Below are positions 7,883-15,983 of a DNA stretch of 64,000 nucleotides, piece by piece. The notes under the pieces were generated by a model. The model did no database searches, was not told the DNA's origin, and was given only the letters and a program-made list of their open reading frames with translations. Every line of letters begins with the position of its first letter. Position 1 is the stretch's first letter. The DNA is from CBDDEC01 sp965198045 (GTDB lineage: Bacteria > Chloroflexota > Dehalococcoidia > UBA2979): contig CBDAOL010000012.1 of assembly GCA_965198045.1 (NCBI GenBank), positions 124,001-188,000 of the forward strand, in the 5' to 3' direction. Made by a program: the position numbers and the translations under genes.

Positions 7883-10471
7883 TCAGGCGTTCGAGGGCGC
7901 GCGCAGCGCCACAGTTGCCGGCCCAGCGCCGTTCGTGTCGAGCGCCAGCAGCCGCATCGGCGCGCCGCCGTCGTAGTACTGAGGCACGTAGAGGGTGCCT
8001 GCCGCGATCCCGTCGTCGAGCTGCACCTTGATCCGCACCTCGGCGTCGCCGCTCGCGAGCACGGCGTCATCACCGCCACGCAGCCCGGCCGCCTCCGCGT
8101 CCTCCGGGTGCACGAGGACGGTCTCTTCGCGGTGGAGCTTGTCGGCATCCTCGGTGCCCGCCGATGCGCCTTCCCACATCGTGAAGAGCGAGCGTCCGGT
8201 CAGCAGCGCGAGCCCGTCGCCGGCCTCGCCCAGTATCTCGAGCTCCTGGGCACTTGAGGCGGTCGCGTCGCCCTCGCTGTCGAGCGTGCGGTACTCGCCG
8301 CCGCTGTTCCAGACGGTCGCGGCGTCGGCATATCCGGGCACCTCGGCGGCGACGAGGTCGGTGATGGCGAAGGGGGTGTCGACGCTGAGCCCGGCGGCGC
8401 CGGCACCAGCGAGGGCATCGCCCATCGCGCCAATGATCGCGACGCCGGCGCGCTCGTCGCTCTTCGCGCTGGTCGCGGCGCGGTGCAGCAAGACCCGGCG
8501 GTCGGCGTTCGTGATCGTGCCTTCCTCGCCGTGGAACGGCAGCTCGGCGAGCACGACATCGGCGTGCTCGGCGGCGCTCGACCGCACCGAGTCGATCACC
8601 ACGAGCACGTCGAGGGCGCGCAGCGCCGCCTCGGCGGCGGACCGCCCGGGCGCGCTCAGTAGCGGGTTGTCGGCGTGGATGACCAGCGCCTTGATGTCGC
8701 CGGCGATCGCACCCTCGATGATGCGGCTGTAGCTGCGCCCGCCCTCGGCCGGGCCGACGCCGACATCCGCGAGGCCGATCACATTCGCCTCGGTCGGCAG
8801 GTAGTGCAGGTGCTGGGCAGCCTCGTCGCCCTTCGCGGCGATCGCGAGGTTGGCCGCGGCGCGAGCGCCGTTGCCGGCCTGAGCCGCCGAGGCGACATCG
8901 GGCGCGAACGCGACCTCGAACGCAGCTTCGTCGCTGGCGCCGGCGCGCACGGTCGCGACCGCCTGCGCCATCGCCTCGGCATCGACACCGGGCACCTCGG
9001 TCGGCGCGCTGGACGCGTCGGAGAGGGCGGTCGCCAGCGCCTGGACCGCAGCTGCCTCGTGGCCGGGCGTCGGGCGCAGCCAGGCGGCGGCGAACGGAAC
9101 CAGCTCGCCCCAGCGCGCCGAAACGACGACGAGCTGCGCGCTCTTCTTGACGGCCGCGTCCTTGATCCGCAGCGAAGCGACCTGGTGCGACTCCTCGAGA
9201 TCGCCTGCCAGGGCCACGATCGTGCCCGCGTGCTCGAGCTGCGTCAGTGCCGCGGGCAGTCGGTCGCTGCCGAACGCACCCTCGAGTGCACTCGCCACGG
9301 CGCGATGCACCGGGCCGTGTGAGCTATCGAGGTGCGGCGTGCCGATCACGTCGGTCGCGAGACGGCGGAGGAGGTAGGCCTCCTCGGTCGTGGCGAGCGG
9401 GGAACCGAGGACCGCGATCGCTCCCGCTCCGGCGGAGTCGCGGACGCCCCTGATCATCTCGGCGGCGCGTGTGATCGCATCCTCGGGCGAGGCGGGCAGC
9501 AGCCGGTCGCCGGCGCGCACCAGCGAACGCGACAGGCGGTCGCGGTCGCTGACGGCGTCGTAGCCGAAGCGGCCACGCACGCAGATCTGGTCGCGGCTCA
9601 CGGGGTTGATGCGGTCGGGGCGCACGATCACCGGCCGGTCGTCCACGGTTCCGTAGGAGATCGTGCAGCCGACCGAGCAGCCGTTGCAGACGGAGCTGGT
9701 CCAGTCCTCGGCGCGGCCGACCCACTTGTTCGGCTTCTCCATCAGCGTCGCCGTGGGGCAGACGTCGATGCAGGCCCCGCAGAAGTCGCAGTCGGACTGA
9801 TGGATCGCGCCGCCCGTGCCGAACGCGATCATTGTCTCGTAGCCCTTGCCGGCGAGCGAGATCGCCCCCGTGTGCCGGAGATCCTCGCAGGCGCGGACGC
9901 AGCGCGTGCAGATGATGCACATCTGTGGGTCGAACTCGAGGTAGGGGTTGCCGCGGTCAGGGTCCGGCGGCGGTGTCTCGTAGTAGGAGCGCACCTCGCC
10001 CACCCACGGCTCGTCGAAGTCGCCCATGTCCACGATCTCGCACGAGGTCTGCAGTTCGCAGCGGTAGTTCTTCGAACAGGTCAGACAACGATGCGTCACC
10101 ACATCGTCGCGGAGGCAGATCTCGCCCGGCGCGCAGTGCACGCGGCGGTGGCAGCTGAGGCAGCGGTCGGGGTGATTGGCGAGGATCATCGACATCACCG
10201 CCTGGCGGCTCGCCTTCACCTCCTCCGTCTCGGTGTTGACGACCATGCCATCGGCGATGGTGGCGGTGCAGGACAGCTGCAGCTCAGTCGGCCGAGCGCC
10301 TTCGATCTCGACGATGCAGGTGCGGCACCCGGCGTAGGGCGGCAACCCATCGAGGTAGCAGAGGTTGGTGATCGCGACGCCGTGCTCTTTGATCACCTCG
10401 ACGAGCGGGCGACCTTCGTCGGCCTCGACGGCCTGCCCGTTGATGGTGATCTGCGCCAAGACATCCTCCAT
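7883..10471 (-). CDS. nuoG: NADH-quinone oxidoreductase subunit G-like Fe-S/molybdopterin-fold protein
   Basis: About 862 residues. An N-terminal [2Fe-2S] domain (C38, C49, C52, C68) is followed by a tandem pair of C-L-x-C-x5-C-x5-C segments at residues 104-144, then two [4Fe-4S] motifs (C185-C195, CIICTRCVRAC; C228-C238, CDFCGACIDVC), then a CNGCSVGC cluster and a molybdopterin-oxidoreductase fold ending in a dinucleotide-binding-like C-terminal domain. This is the NuoG/formate-dehydrogenase-alpha architecture. It follows nuoI, so a complex I role is likely. ATG 10471 is given, but TTG 10459 has GGAGG five bases upstream and may be the real start (LAQITING). A catalytic FdhA role is the alternative. 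Confidence 0.82.
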   Translation of the reverse strand: MEDVLAQITINGQAVEADEGRPLVEVIKEHGVAITNLCYLDGLPPYAGCRTCIVEIEGARPTELQLSCTATIADGMVVNTETEEVKASRQAVMSMILANHPDRCLSCHRRVHCAPGEICLRDDVVTHRCLTCSKNYRCELQTSCEIVDMGDFDEPWVGEVRSYYETPPPDPDRGNPYLEFDPQMCIICTRCVRACEDLRHTGAISLAGKGYETMIAFGTGGAIHQSDCDFCGACIDVCPTATLMEKPNKWVGRAEDWTSSVCNGCSVGCTISYGTVDDRPVIVRPDRINPVSRDQICVRGRFGYDAVSDRDRLSRSLVRAGDRLLPASPEDAITRAAEMIRGVRDSAGAGAIAVLGSPLATTEEAYLLRRLATDVIGTPHLDSSHGPVHRAVASALEGAFGSDRLPAALTQLEHAGTIVALAGDLEESHQVASLRIKDAAVKKSAQLVVVSARWGELVPFAAAWLRPTPGHEAAAVQALATALSDASSAPTEVPGVDAEAMAQAVATVRAGASDEAAFEVAFAPDVASAAQAGNGARAAANLAIAAKGDEAAQHLHYLPTEANVIGLADVGVGPAEGGRSYSRIIEGAIAGDIKALVIHADNPLLSAPGRSAAEAALRALDVLVVIDSVRSSAAEHADVVLAELPFHGEEGTITNADRRVLLHRAATSAKSDERAGVAIIGAMGDALAGAGAAGLSVDTPFAITDLVAAEVPGYADAATVWNSGGEYRTLDSEGDATASSAQELEILGEAGDGLALLTGRSLFTMWEGASAGTEDADKLHREETVLVHPEDAEAAGLRGGDDAVLASGDAEVRIKVQLDDGIAAGTLYVPQYYDGGAPMRLLALDTNGAGPATVALRAPSNA

Positions 10472-10514
10472 CGACGGCCGCCGAGGGCTGCGACCCTCGG
10501 CAGTCGGTGGCCTG

Positions 10515-11093
10515 CTAGCTGCCGTCGCCCGTGTCTGCGGTACCGCGGTCGAGCTTCCCGGGGAGCTTCTGCGGCCCGAATGGCCCCGCATCGCCCGCCA
10601 CCTCCACGCGCGAACGCGCGGTCGGCATTGCTGTGCGGAGCGGGATCAGGTCCTGTTGCTGGCCGTTCGGGTAGATGCCGTCCGATTCCTGGAGGTACTG
10701 GTGTGCCTCGCGGGTCAGCGCCTCGCGGTCCCGGTACATGTTCTCGAAGACGTAGACGGCGTCGTTGTAGCGCCCGCCGGACTGGATGGCCTGGTAGGGA
10801 CAGGCTTCCGCGCAGAGGCCGCAGTACATGCAGATGCGGAAGTCGATCTCGTAGCGTGTGATGTTGAGGGTGCCATCGGCTCGCGGCGAGGTCTCAACGA
10901 GGATGCAGCCATCGGGACAAGCCTGGGCACAGGTCGAGCAGCCGGTGCAGCGCTCCTCGAACCAGAGCAAGTTCGTGCGTGCGCGCGTCGGAATCGCGCG
11001 CTTCTGCTCCGGGTAATTGACGGTGATCGCCGGTCGGAAGACGTGCTTCAGCGTGAGTAACATGCCCCGCGCCACGCCCATGCCGTAGGCCAC
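10515..11093 (-). CDS. nuoI: NADH-quinone oxidoreductase subunit I
   Basis: 192-residue two-cluster ferredoxin subunit that relays electrons inside the peripheral arm of complex I. The two canonical motifs are CTGCSTCAQACP and CMYCGLCAEACP, preceded by the NuoI-type LKHVFRPAITVNYPEQKRAI segment. GTG 11093 is chosen for the strong GGGGAGGGG seven bases upstream. A -10-like TATGCT lies at 11136-11131. A basic and acidic tail of about 50 residues follows the second cluster. It sits directly before the nuoG-like gene, and no other nuo subunits lie in the window. Confidence 0.92.
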   Translation of the reverse strand: MAYGMGVARGMLLTLKHVFRPAITVNYPEQKRAIPTRARTNLLWFEERCTGCSTCAQACPDGCILVETSPRADGTLNITRYEIDFRICMYCGLCAEACPYQAIQSGGRYNDAVYVFENMYRDREALTREAHQYLQESDGIYPNGQQQDLIPLRTAMPTARSRVEVAGDAGPFGPQKLPGKLDRGTADTGDGS

Positions 11094-11130
11094 TCGGCGT
11101 CCCCTCCCCGGCACCGCTGGCGCCGGCGGC

Positions 11131-11136
11131 AGCATA
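11131..11136 (-). promoter_or_regulatory. -10-like element of the nuoI-nuoG operon
   Basis: TATGCT on the minus strand, 37 bases before the nuoI GTG. It is the best -10 candidate in the spacer before the divergent-side MBL gene. No convincing -35 is visible. Confidence 0.35.
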
Positions 11137-11207
11137 GCGGACGCCCCCCGAAGGGCATAGACGACCGCACTTCGTGAACACTAGCACAAGCGACGAGACG
11201 GTCGAGT

Positions 11208-11939
11208 TTAGCGGCCGAACTCGTACGTGTCGAAGTCGACGCCCAGCGTCATGCCCTCGATCGCCGCGATGTCCTCGGGCACGGTCGTCGCGTCGTAGTG
11301 GGTGATCAGCATCTCCGTCGAGGCGGGGAGCTGCGTCCTTAGTTCGCGCAGGTCGTCCCAGGAGCAGTGGATACCGGGGAAGGCGCCCCCGCACTCCACG
11401 ATCAGTGCGTCCGAGCCCTCGGCCAGTCGTAGCAGGTGGTCCCCCGGCGAGGTGTCGCCGCTATACGCCACGACCCCGCCGTCGAGGTGCACGCGGTAGC
11501 CGTTGTCCGGCACCGAGTGCTGCATCGCCACCGCCTCGACGCGGGCTCCGGCGTGCTCGAACGTGTCGCCGTCGCGTGGGTCGAACCACTGGACCGCCTC
11601 GTGGTCTCGTCCGAGGAAGTGCGTGCTGTCGCCGAAGTTGTTCGCCAGGCGCTCGTAGACGCCCTCGGCGACGGCGATGCCGAGTGTGTGGTCGAGCTGG
11701 CCGAGCAGCCGGTGGTGCAGGTCGAGCATGACCGCGTCGACGCCGCTCACGTGGTCGTTGTGCTCGTGCGTGAGTAGCATGAGCTCGATGTCCAGCGGTG
11801 AGCGTCCGAGGCGGTAGAGGTGCGCGAGCGTCTGGGCCGGGCAGTCGAGGAGGATGCGCCCGTCGAGCAGCCAGCCGTTCCAGTAGGACCCCGTTGAGAA
11901 CGCCCAGCCGCTGCCCAGGCAGTCCAGGCGTACCGTCAT
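11208..11939 (-). CDS. MBL-fold metallohydrolase (RNase Z/phosphodiesterase-like)
   Basis: A 243-residue metallo-beta-lactamase-fold hydrolase. It has the metal-binding motif THEHNDHVSG near residue 60, further ligands in MQHSVPDNGYR and VVAYSGDTSPGDHLL, and a C-terminal ITHYD. The opening RLDCLGSGWAFSTGSYWNGW resembles the RNase Z/ElaC and cyclic-phosphodiesterase branch rather than lactonases. It is followed 7 bases upstream on the same strand by the MocA-like gene and is probably co-transcribed with it. Substrate is unknown; tRNA 3' processing is possible, but the full RNase Z exosite arm is not seen. Confidence 0.85.
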   Translation of the reverse strand: MTVRLDCLGSGWAFSTGSYWNGWLLDGRILLDCPAQTLAHLYRLGRSPLDIELMLLTHEHNDHVSGVDAVMLDLHHRLLGQLDHTLGIAVAEGVYERLANNFGDSTHFLGRDHEAVQWFDPRDGDTFEHAGARVEAVAMQHSVPDNGYRVHLDGGVVAYSGDTSPGDHLLRLAEGSDALIVECGGAFPGIHCSWDDLRELRTQLPASTEMLITHYDATTVPEDIAAIEGMTLGVDFDTYEFGR

Positions 11940-11946
11940 CGGCCCG

Positions 11947-12543
11947 TCACTCCGCTGCCGTGAGCTGCGCGCGCGCCCGTTCTAAATCCTCCGGCGTGTC
12001 GAGGTCGATGCGCACGATCGGGTCGTCGAAGGGGATGCGGAGCGGCGGGTGCGCCTGGAGGACGGCACGCAGGCCGAATGTCGCCTCATCGACGGCCGCG
12101 AGTTCCGGCAGCAGGGCGCCGCTCACCACCACCGGGTGGCCGCCGTGGCCATCGAGTTCGGGCTGCACCGCCTCGGCGTCGCCCCGCTGCTCGAGGAGCC
12201 GCGAGACGACCTCCGCGCGCGTCGGCTGGTCGACGTTTTGGATCACGATCGCATCCGGCGTCTCGTCACGCCCGAGGAGCGCCCGCGCGCCGGCGACGAG
12301 GGAGGTTGATCGGCCCTGCGGCCACTGCGCATTGAAGACGGTGCCGTGGCCCAGCGCTCCCAGCTCGGCCCGCACGATCTGGGCTCGCGCGCCGAGCACG
12401 ACCACGATGTTGTCGATGCCGGCGTCCTCGAGCGTTGCGATCTCGGCGACCAGCAGGGGGCGGCCGCCCCAGTCGAGCAGCGGCTTCGGCGAACCCATCC
12501 TCCGCGAGGCGCCCGCGGCGAGGATGATCGCGGCGTTGCTCAC
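11947..12543 (-). CDS. MobA/MocA-like nucleotidyltransferase
   Basis: A 198-residue NTP-transferase. The N-terminal nucleotide-binding signature AAIILAAGASRRMGSPKPLL is followed by the metal-site motif IVIQNVDQPTRAEVV and a closing RIDLDTPEDLERAR. This layout fits molybdenum-cofactor cytidylyl- or guanylyltransferases, which add a nucleotide to molybdopterin. The metal motif has Asn-Val-Asp instead of the common xxxDxP context, so the acceptor could be another phosphosugar. Its start overlaps the stop of the NifU-like gene by 4 bases (ATGA). Confidence 0.8.
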   Translation of the reverse strand: MSNAAIILAAGASRRMGSPKPLLDWGGRPLLVAEIATLEDAGIDNIVVVLGARAQIVRAELGALGHGTVFNAQWPQGRSTSLVAGARALLGRDETPDAIVIQNVDQPTRAEVVSRLLEQRGDAEAVQPELDGHGGHPVVVSGALLPELAAVDEATFGLRAVLQAHPPLRIPFDDPIVRIDLDTPEDLERARAQLTAAE

Positions 12544-12968
12544 GCCGTGGCCTCGGCGCTGGTCTCGCCGCGGCGGTAGGCATCGACGGCGTTGCGGACC
12601 GCGGCGGCGGCCAGCACTGAGCAGTGCACCTTCGAGCGGGGCAGCCCGCCGACAGCTTCGGTGTAGTCGTCTCTCGTCAGCGCGACCGCCTCATCGAGCG
12701 TCAGCCCAGCGATCAGCTCCGTCGCGACGGACGAGGTGGCGATGGAGGCGGGACAGCCCGAGGAGAGGAACGACGCCGCCTCGATGCGCTCGCCCGCCTC
12801 GTCGAAGCGCAGGAACAGGCGCACGGAGTCGCCGCAGACAGGATTAGTGACATAAGTGTCCACATCGGCGTCCTCGAGCGCGCCCGCGTTGCGCGGGCGT
12901 TCGAAGTGGTCGATCAGCGTCGCACTGTAGTGCTCCGCGGAGGGCTGTTCGCTGCTGCCGATGGTCAT
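12540..12968 (-). CDS. NifU/IscU-like iron-sulfur cluster scaffold
   Basis: A 142-residue protein that would assemble Fe-S clusters from sulfur delivered by a cysteine desulfurase. The three cluster-ligand cysteines are C45 (NPVCGDSVR), C72 (SSGCPAS) and C116 (KVHCSVLA), in the spacing of the IscU/SufU fold. The opening YSATLIDHFERPRNAG is typical. ATG 12968 lies 6 nt after GACAAT (12980-12975). The cysteine desulfurase at position 1-810 is a plausible partner but is not adjacent. Confidence 0.9.
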   Translation of the reverse strand: MTIGSSEQPSAEHYSATLIDHFERPRNAGALEDADVDTYVTNPVCGDSVRLFLRFDEAGERIEAASFLSSGCPASIATSSVATELIAGLTLDEAVALTRDDYTEAVGGLPRSKVHCSVLAAAAVRNAVDAYRRGETSAEATA

Positions 12969-12988
12969 GCCGTCATTGTCGCATGCGA

Positions 12989-13444
12989 CTAAAGCTCGAG
13001 ACCGAGCGCCGTGAACACATCGGCGAACTGCGTCATGTCCTGCGGTTGGTAGTGCGTGTTGGCGCCTGCGATCGTGCCGTCCGAGGCGATCACGAACACC
13101 GCGCGCCGCGCGCGTCGACCGTCGTCGTGGACCACGTCGTAGCGCCGCGCCAGCTCGAGGTCGGCGTCGACCGCCAACGGGAACCCGAGCCGCTCCGCCT
13201 CCGCAAACCGCTCGTGCGAGGCGAGGTCGTCCGAGGAGACGGCGAGCACGTTCGCGCCCAGCTCTCGGATCGTCGCGAACTCGTCGCGGAAGCCACGCAG
13301 TTGCGTGGTGCAGAGCGGCGTCGCGTCCTCCGTGTAGAAGACGAGCACCAGCATGCCCTCCGCCAGCAGTTGCTCGAGGCTGCGTATCCCCTCGGTCGTG
13401 TCGATCTCGAAGGTGGGCGCGGGCTGTCCCAGCTCGAGCGTCAC
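12989..13444 (-). CDS. Thioredoxin-fold peroxiredoxin (AhpC/TSA, BCP-like)
   Basis: A 151-residue thiol peroxidase. The peroxidatic cysteine is C45 in EDATPLCTTQLRGFRDEF, where the usual T-P-x-C context is kept. NVLAVSSDDLASHERFAE is the strand and helix typical of BCP/PrxQ proteins. No second conserved cysteine is seen, so a 1-Cys mechanism or an external thiol is likely. Start GTG 13444 overlaps the stop of the MidA-like methyltransferase (GTGA), so the two are translationally coupled. Confidence 0.88.
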   Translation of the reverse strand: MTLELGQPAPTFEIDTTEGIRSLEQLLAEGMLVLVFYTEDATPLCTTQLRGFRDEFATIRELGANVLAVSSDDLASHERFAEAERLGFPLAVDADLELARRYDVVHDDGRRARRAVFVIASDGTIAGANTHYQPQDMTQFADVFTALGLEL

Positions 13445-14658
13445 GGCGCGCTGCCCGGTAGCGGCAGCGGGGCGAGGCAGCGCATGCCTTCGAGGTCCGC
13501 ATCGCGTGCCAGTGCGAGGACGCGGATGCGACCGAGGCCCGTTGGGTCGACCAGCGTTTCCGCCGCGCGCCGATCCGAGACGTAGCGACCGGCATCTTCG
13601 GCGGCCCGTTCGCCCGCGGCGCGGAGCGCGTCGGCGATACCCAGCGCCGTTAGCGCCTCCGCCTGTGAGGTGGTCGCTGCGGCGGTCCAGCCCTCTGCGG
13701 CGGCCGCCAGCGAGGTGAAGTCGACGTGGTAGGTGAGGTCGAGCAGGCCCGGGGCGGCCAGTGGGTCCGGCTGCGGCGAGTGCTGCCGGAACGCCATCAG
13801 GGTCCCCATCCGCCGCCAGGACGCGTACAACTCGGCGGCCTCGTACCCATAATCGATCGCGAGGAGGTAGCCGCGTCCGGCACGTTGCGCGATCGCCTGC
13901 ATCGCGCCGACCGCGGCCAGCGATACCTCGGCGCGGCATTGGTCCCCGGGCGTCACGCCGAGACGCTCGAAGTACGTCGCGAGCGCCGGATCGCCGAGCC
14001 CGCCTAGCTCGAGGCGCAGCGCGCCGTCCTCGTCGGGGGCGACGTGCCACTCGAGCAGCTCATCGCCGCAGCGCTCGACGAGGTGCGCCGGGAGCGCGTC
14101 GAAGAACTCGTTCGCGATCACGATCGCCGCGTCCGAAGGCTCCTCGGCGAGCCACTCGTCGACCAGGGCGTGCCGCGCCTCGAATCCCGCGCCCTGGAGA
14201 CACACGCGCTGGTCGTCGATGCGGTTCGCGTGGCCATCGAGGACGGTGGGTCGGGCGGCGGCGAAGCACTCGGGCGCGCGCCGCTGGAGCCACGTCAGCA
14301 TCGCGGTCATGAACGCGCCGGAGCCGGCGCCTGGCTCCACGAGTTCAAACGAAGCCGGCCGCGCGAGGCGCTCCCAGCATTCGAGGATCTGCCGCGCCCA
14401 GAGGTAGCCGAAGATCGGATGCACCTCCGGCGAGGTCTCGTAGTCGCCGTCTCTGCCCCAGCGCAGGTCGCGCCGGGCGTAGTACCCGCGTTCCGGGTCG
14501 CCGAGGGTGATCGCCATGTACTCGGCGAACGTCACGCGCCCGCCGCCGGCCTCGATCGCGGCGTCGATCGTCGGGCGCAGCGGCGTCGCCTCGTCGGCGA
14601 TCGCGAAGTCGTCTGCCAGGGCGAAGTCGTCGGCCATGTCGTGACGCGTCTCGGTCAT
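13441..14658 (-). CDS. MidA/NDUFAF7-like class I SAM-dependent methyltransferase
   Basis: A 405-residue methyltransferase of the family that includes the mitochondrial complex I assembly factor NDUFAF7, which methylates an arginine of a complex I subunit. Motifs are GDYETSPEVHPIFGYLWARQ, the SAM-binding ELVEPGAGSGAFMTAML, IANEFFDALPAHLV and LLAIDYGYEA. The bacterial substrate is unknown; nuo genes lie 3 kb away but not in the same operon. ATG 14658 lies 7 nt after TACGAT (14671-14666), a leaderless layout. Confidence 0.85.
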   Translation of the reverse strand: MTETRHDMADDFALADDFAIADEATPLRPTIDAAIEAGGGRVTFAEYMAITLGDPERGYYARRDLRWGRDGDYETSPEVHPIFGYLWARQILECWERLARPASFELVEPGAGSGAFMTAMLTWLQRRAPECFAAARPTVLDGHANRIDDQRVCLQGAGFEARHALVDEWLAEEPSDAAIVIANEFFDALPAHLVERCGDELLEWHVAPDEDGALRLELGGLGDPALATYFERLGVTPGDQCRAEVSLAAVGAMQAIAQRAGRGYLLAIDYGYEAAELYASWRRMGTLMAFRQHSPQPDPLAAPGLLDLTYHVDFTSLAAAAEGWTAAATTSQAEALTALGIADALRAAGERAAEDAGRYVSDRRAAETLVDPTGLGRIRVLALARDADLEGMRCLAPLPLPGSAP

Positions 14659-14700
14659 GTTCCCGATCGTAGCTGCGAACCCCGAGGTCAGCGCGAGCGC

Positions 14701-15345
14701 TCAGATCGCGTTGAGCACAGTGAGACTGTTGCTCGTCAGCTCATCGACGCCCCACGAGACCAGCTCGATCGCCCGGTCGACGTCGTCAATCGTCCAGACG
14801 CCGACCTCGCCGGCCAGCTCGCGCAGCTCGGCGACGTGGTCCGCGGACTCGACCAGCGTGTGGCGGACGACGATCGCGGTCTGCGCCATCGTGCCGGCGC
14901 GCCGCTCCGCCACGTACTCCGCCATCTGCTCCTCTGACCGCACGGAGTAGGCGACGCGCAGCGAGGGCATCCAGACCCGCACTCGATCGGCGATGCTCCA
15001 CGACTCGCACGTGACCTTCAGGTGCGAGCGGTCCTCGACGCGCGCGACCTCGCGGACCAGCTCCGGCGCCGGATCGCCGAAGAGCGAGCGCAGGTCGATG
15101 TAGAGGCCGGCGTGATCCTTGACGACGTTGAGCAGTTCGTCGAGCTGGATCTCGTTGCGCCGCCGCCGCAAACCGTCGCGTCCAAACGTGAACGGCAGCG
15201 GGCCGATCGGCCGGTCGTGGTGGGCAACGAGGCGGCCGTTCCAGACCCAGATGTCCGCTTCGATCGCATCGACTCCCGGGTGTGTCGCGAGGTGCAGCGA
15301 CTCACGGAAGTTCCCGGCGCGGTGGAGGATACGGGTGACGGCCAT
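14701..15345 (-). CDS. Glycerophosphodiester phosphodiesterase family protein
   Basis: A 214-residue TIM-barrel GDPD protein. It shows the catalytic His and Glu pair in ILHRAGNF and DAIEADIWVWNGRLVAHHD, then GLYIDLRS and the late strand GVWTIDDVDRAIEL. The enzymes hydrolyse glycerophosphodiesters to glycerol-3-phosphate and an alcohol. It is shorter than the usual 240-250 residues, with an abbreviated insertion between strands. There is no signal peptide, so it acts in the cytoplasm. It lies between the MidA-like and YjbQ genes on the same strand. Confidence 0.82.
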   Translation of the reverse strand: MAVTRILHRAGNFRESLHLATHPGVDAIEADIWVWNGRLVAHHDRPIGPLPFTFGRDGLRRRRNEIQLDELLNVVKDHAGLYIDLRSLFGDPAPELVREVARVEDRSHLKVTCESWSIADRVRVWMPSLRVAYSVRSEEQMAEYVAERRAGTMAQTAIVVRHTLVESADHVAELRELAGEVGVWTIDDVDRAIELVSWGVDELTSNSLTVLNAI

Positions 15346-15366
15346 CGAGGCGGCGCGGGCGCGCCC

Positions 15367-15903
15367 TCAGCTCGGCAGCTGACCGACGCCGAGCGCCTGC
15401 ACGAAGACCTGCCGCTGCCGCGCGTGGTCGAGCTCGATCAAGAACAGGCTCGACCACTGACCGAGGATGGCCGCCCCTTCGTGGATCGGGACGTGCTCAC
15501 TCGCGCCGAGCAGCAGGTGCTGGCAGTGGGCGTGTCCGTTGGCGCACTCCTCGTCGGTCATGTTCACCGTGCGCTTCGAGAAGTCGTTGTGCTCGTAGTA
15601 GTTGCCCGCCGGGGCGAAGCGCGAGAGGACGCGACCCATGTCGTTCAGCAGGCCCGGCTCGTGCTCGTTGAGCACGATGGCGGCGGTGGTGTGCTGCGAG
15701 AAGACGGTGAGCTGGCCGTACTGCACCCCGGAGCGCGCCACGACATTCTGCACGTCGGCAGTGATATCGATGAACTCGTGCTGGTGCGTGGTGTGGTAGT
15801 CGAGCGTCTCGGCGAAGGCAACGAGGCCGCTCGCCGGCGCTTCGACGGCGTGGAGCGCATGCGTCACCGCCTGCGCATCGTGACGAATCGTCGCGTCGAC
15901 CAC
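15367..15903 (-). CDS. YjbQ family (UPF0047) protein
   Basis: A 178-residue protein of the YjbQ family, some members of which show weak thiamine-phosphate synthase activity. Diagnostic segments are FIDITADVQNVVARSGVQYG, VFSQHTTAAIVLNEHEPGLL, CANGHAHCQHLLLGASEHVP and the C-terminal GQWSSLFLIELDHARQRQVF. An N-terminal extension of about 35 residues precedes the usual domain start. A GGAGG precedes the start codon. Its physiological role is not settled. Confidence 0.88.
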   Translation of the reverse strand: MVDATIRHDAQAVTHALHAVEAPASGLVAFAETLDYHTTHQHEFIDITADVQNVVARSGVQYGQLTVFSQHTTAAIVLNEHEPGLLNDMGRVLSRFAPAGNYYEHNDFSKRTVNMTDEECANGHAHCQHLLLGASEHVPIHEGAAILGQWSSLFLIELDHARQRQVFVQALGVGQLPS

Positions 15904-15983
15904 GTGCCCTCCTCGGACGGACGCGCCCTCGTCAGCGAGGGTACCAGTGCGTTCGAGGGGGGTCGAGACGCATCGCTGACGTC

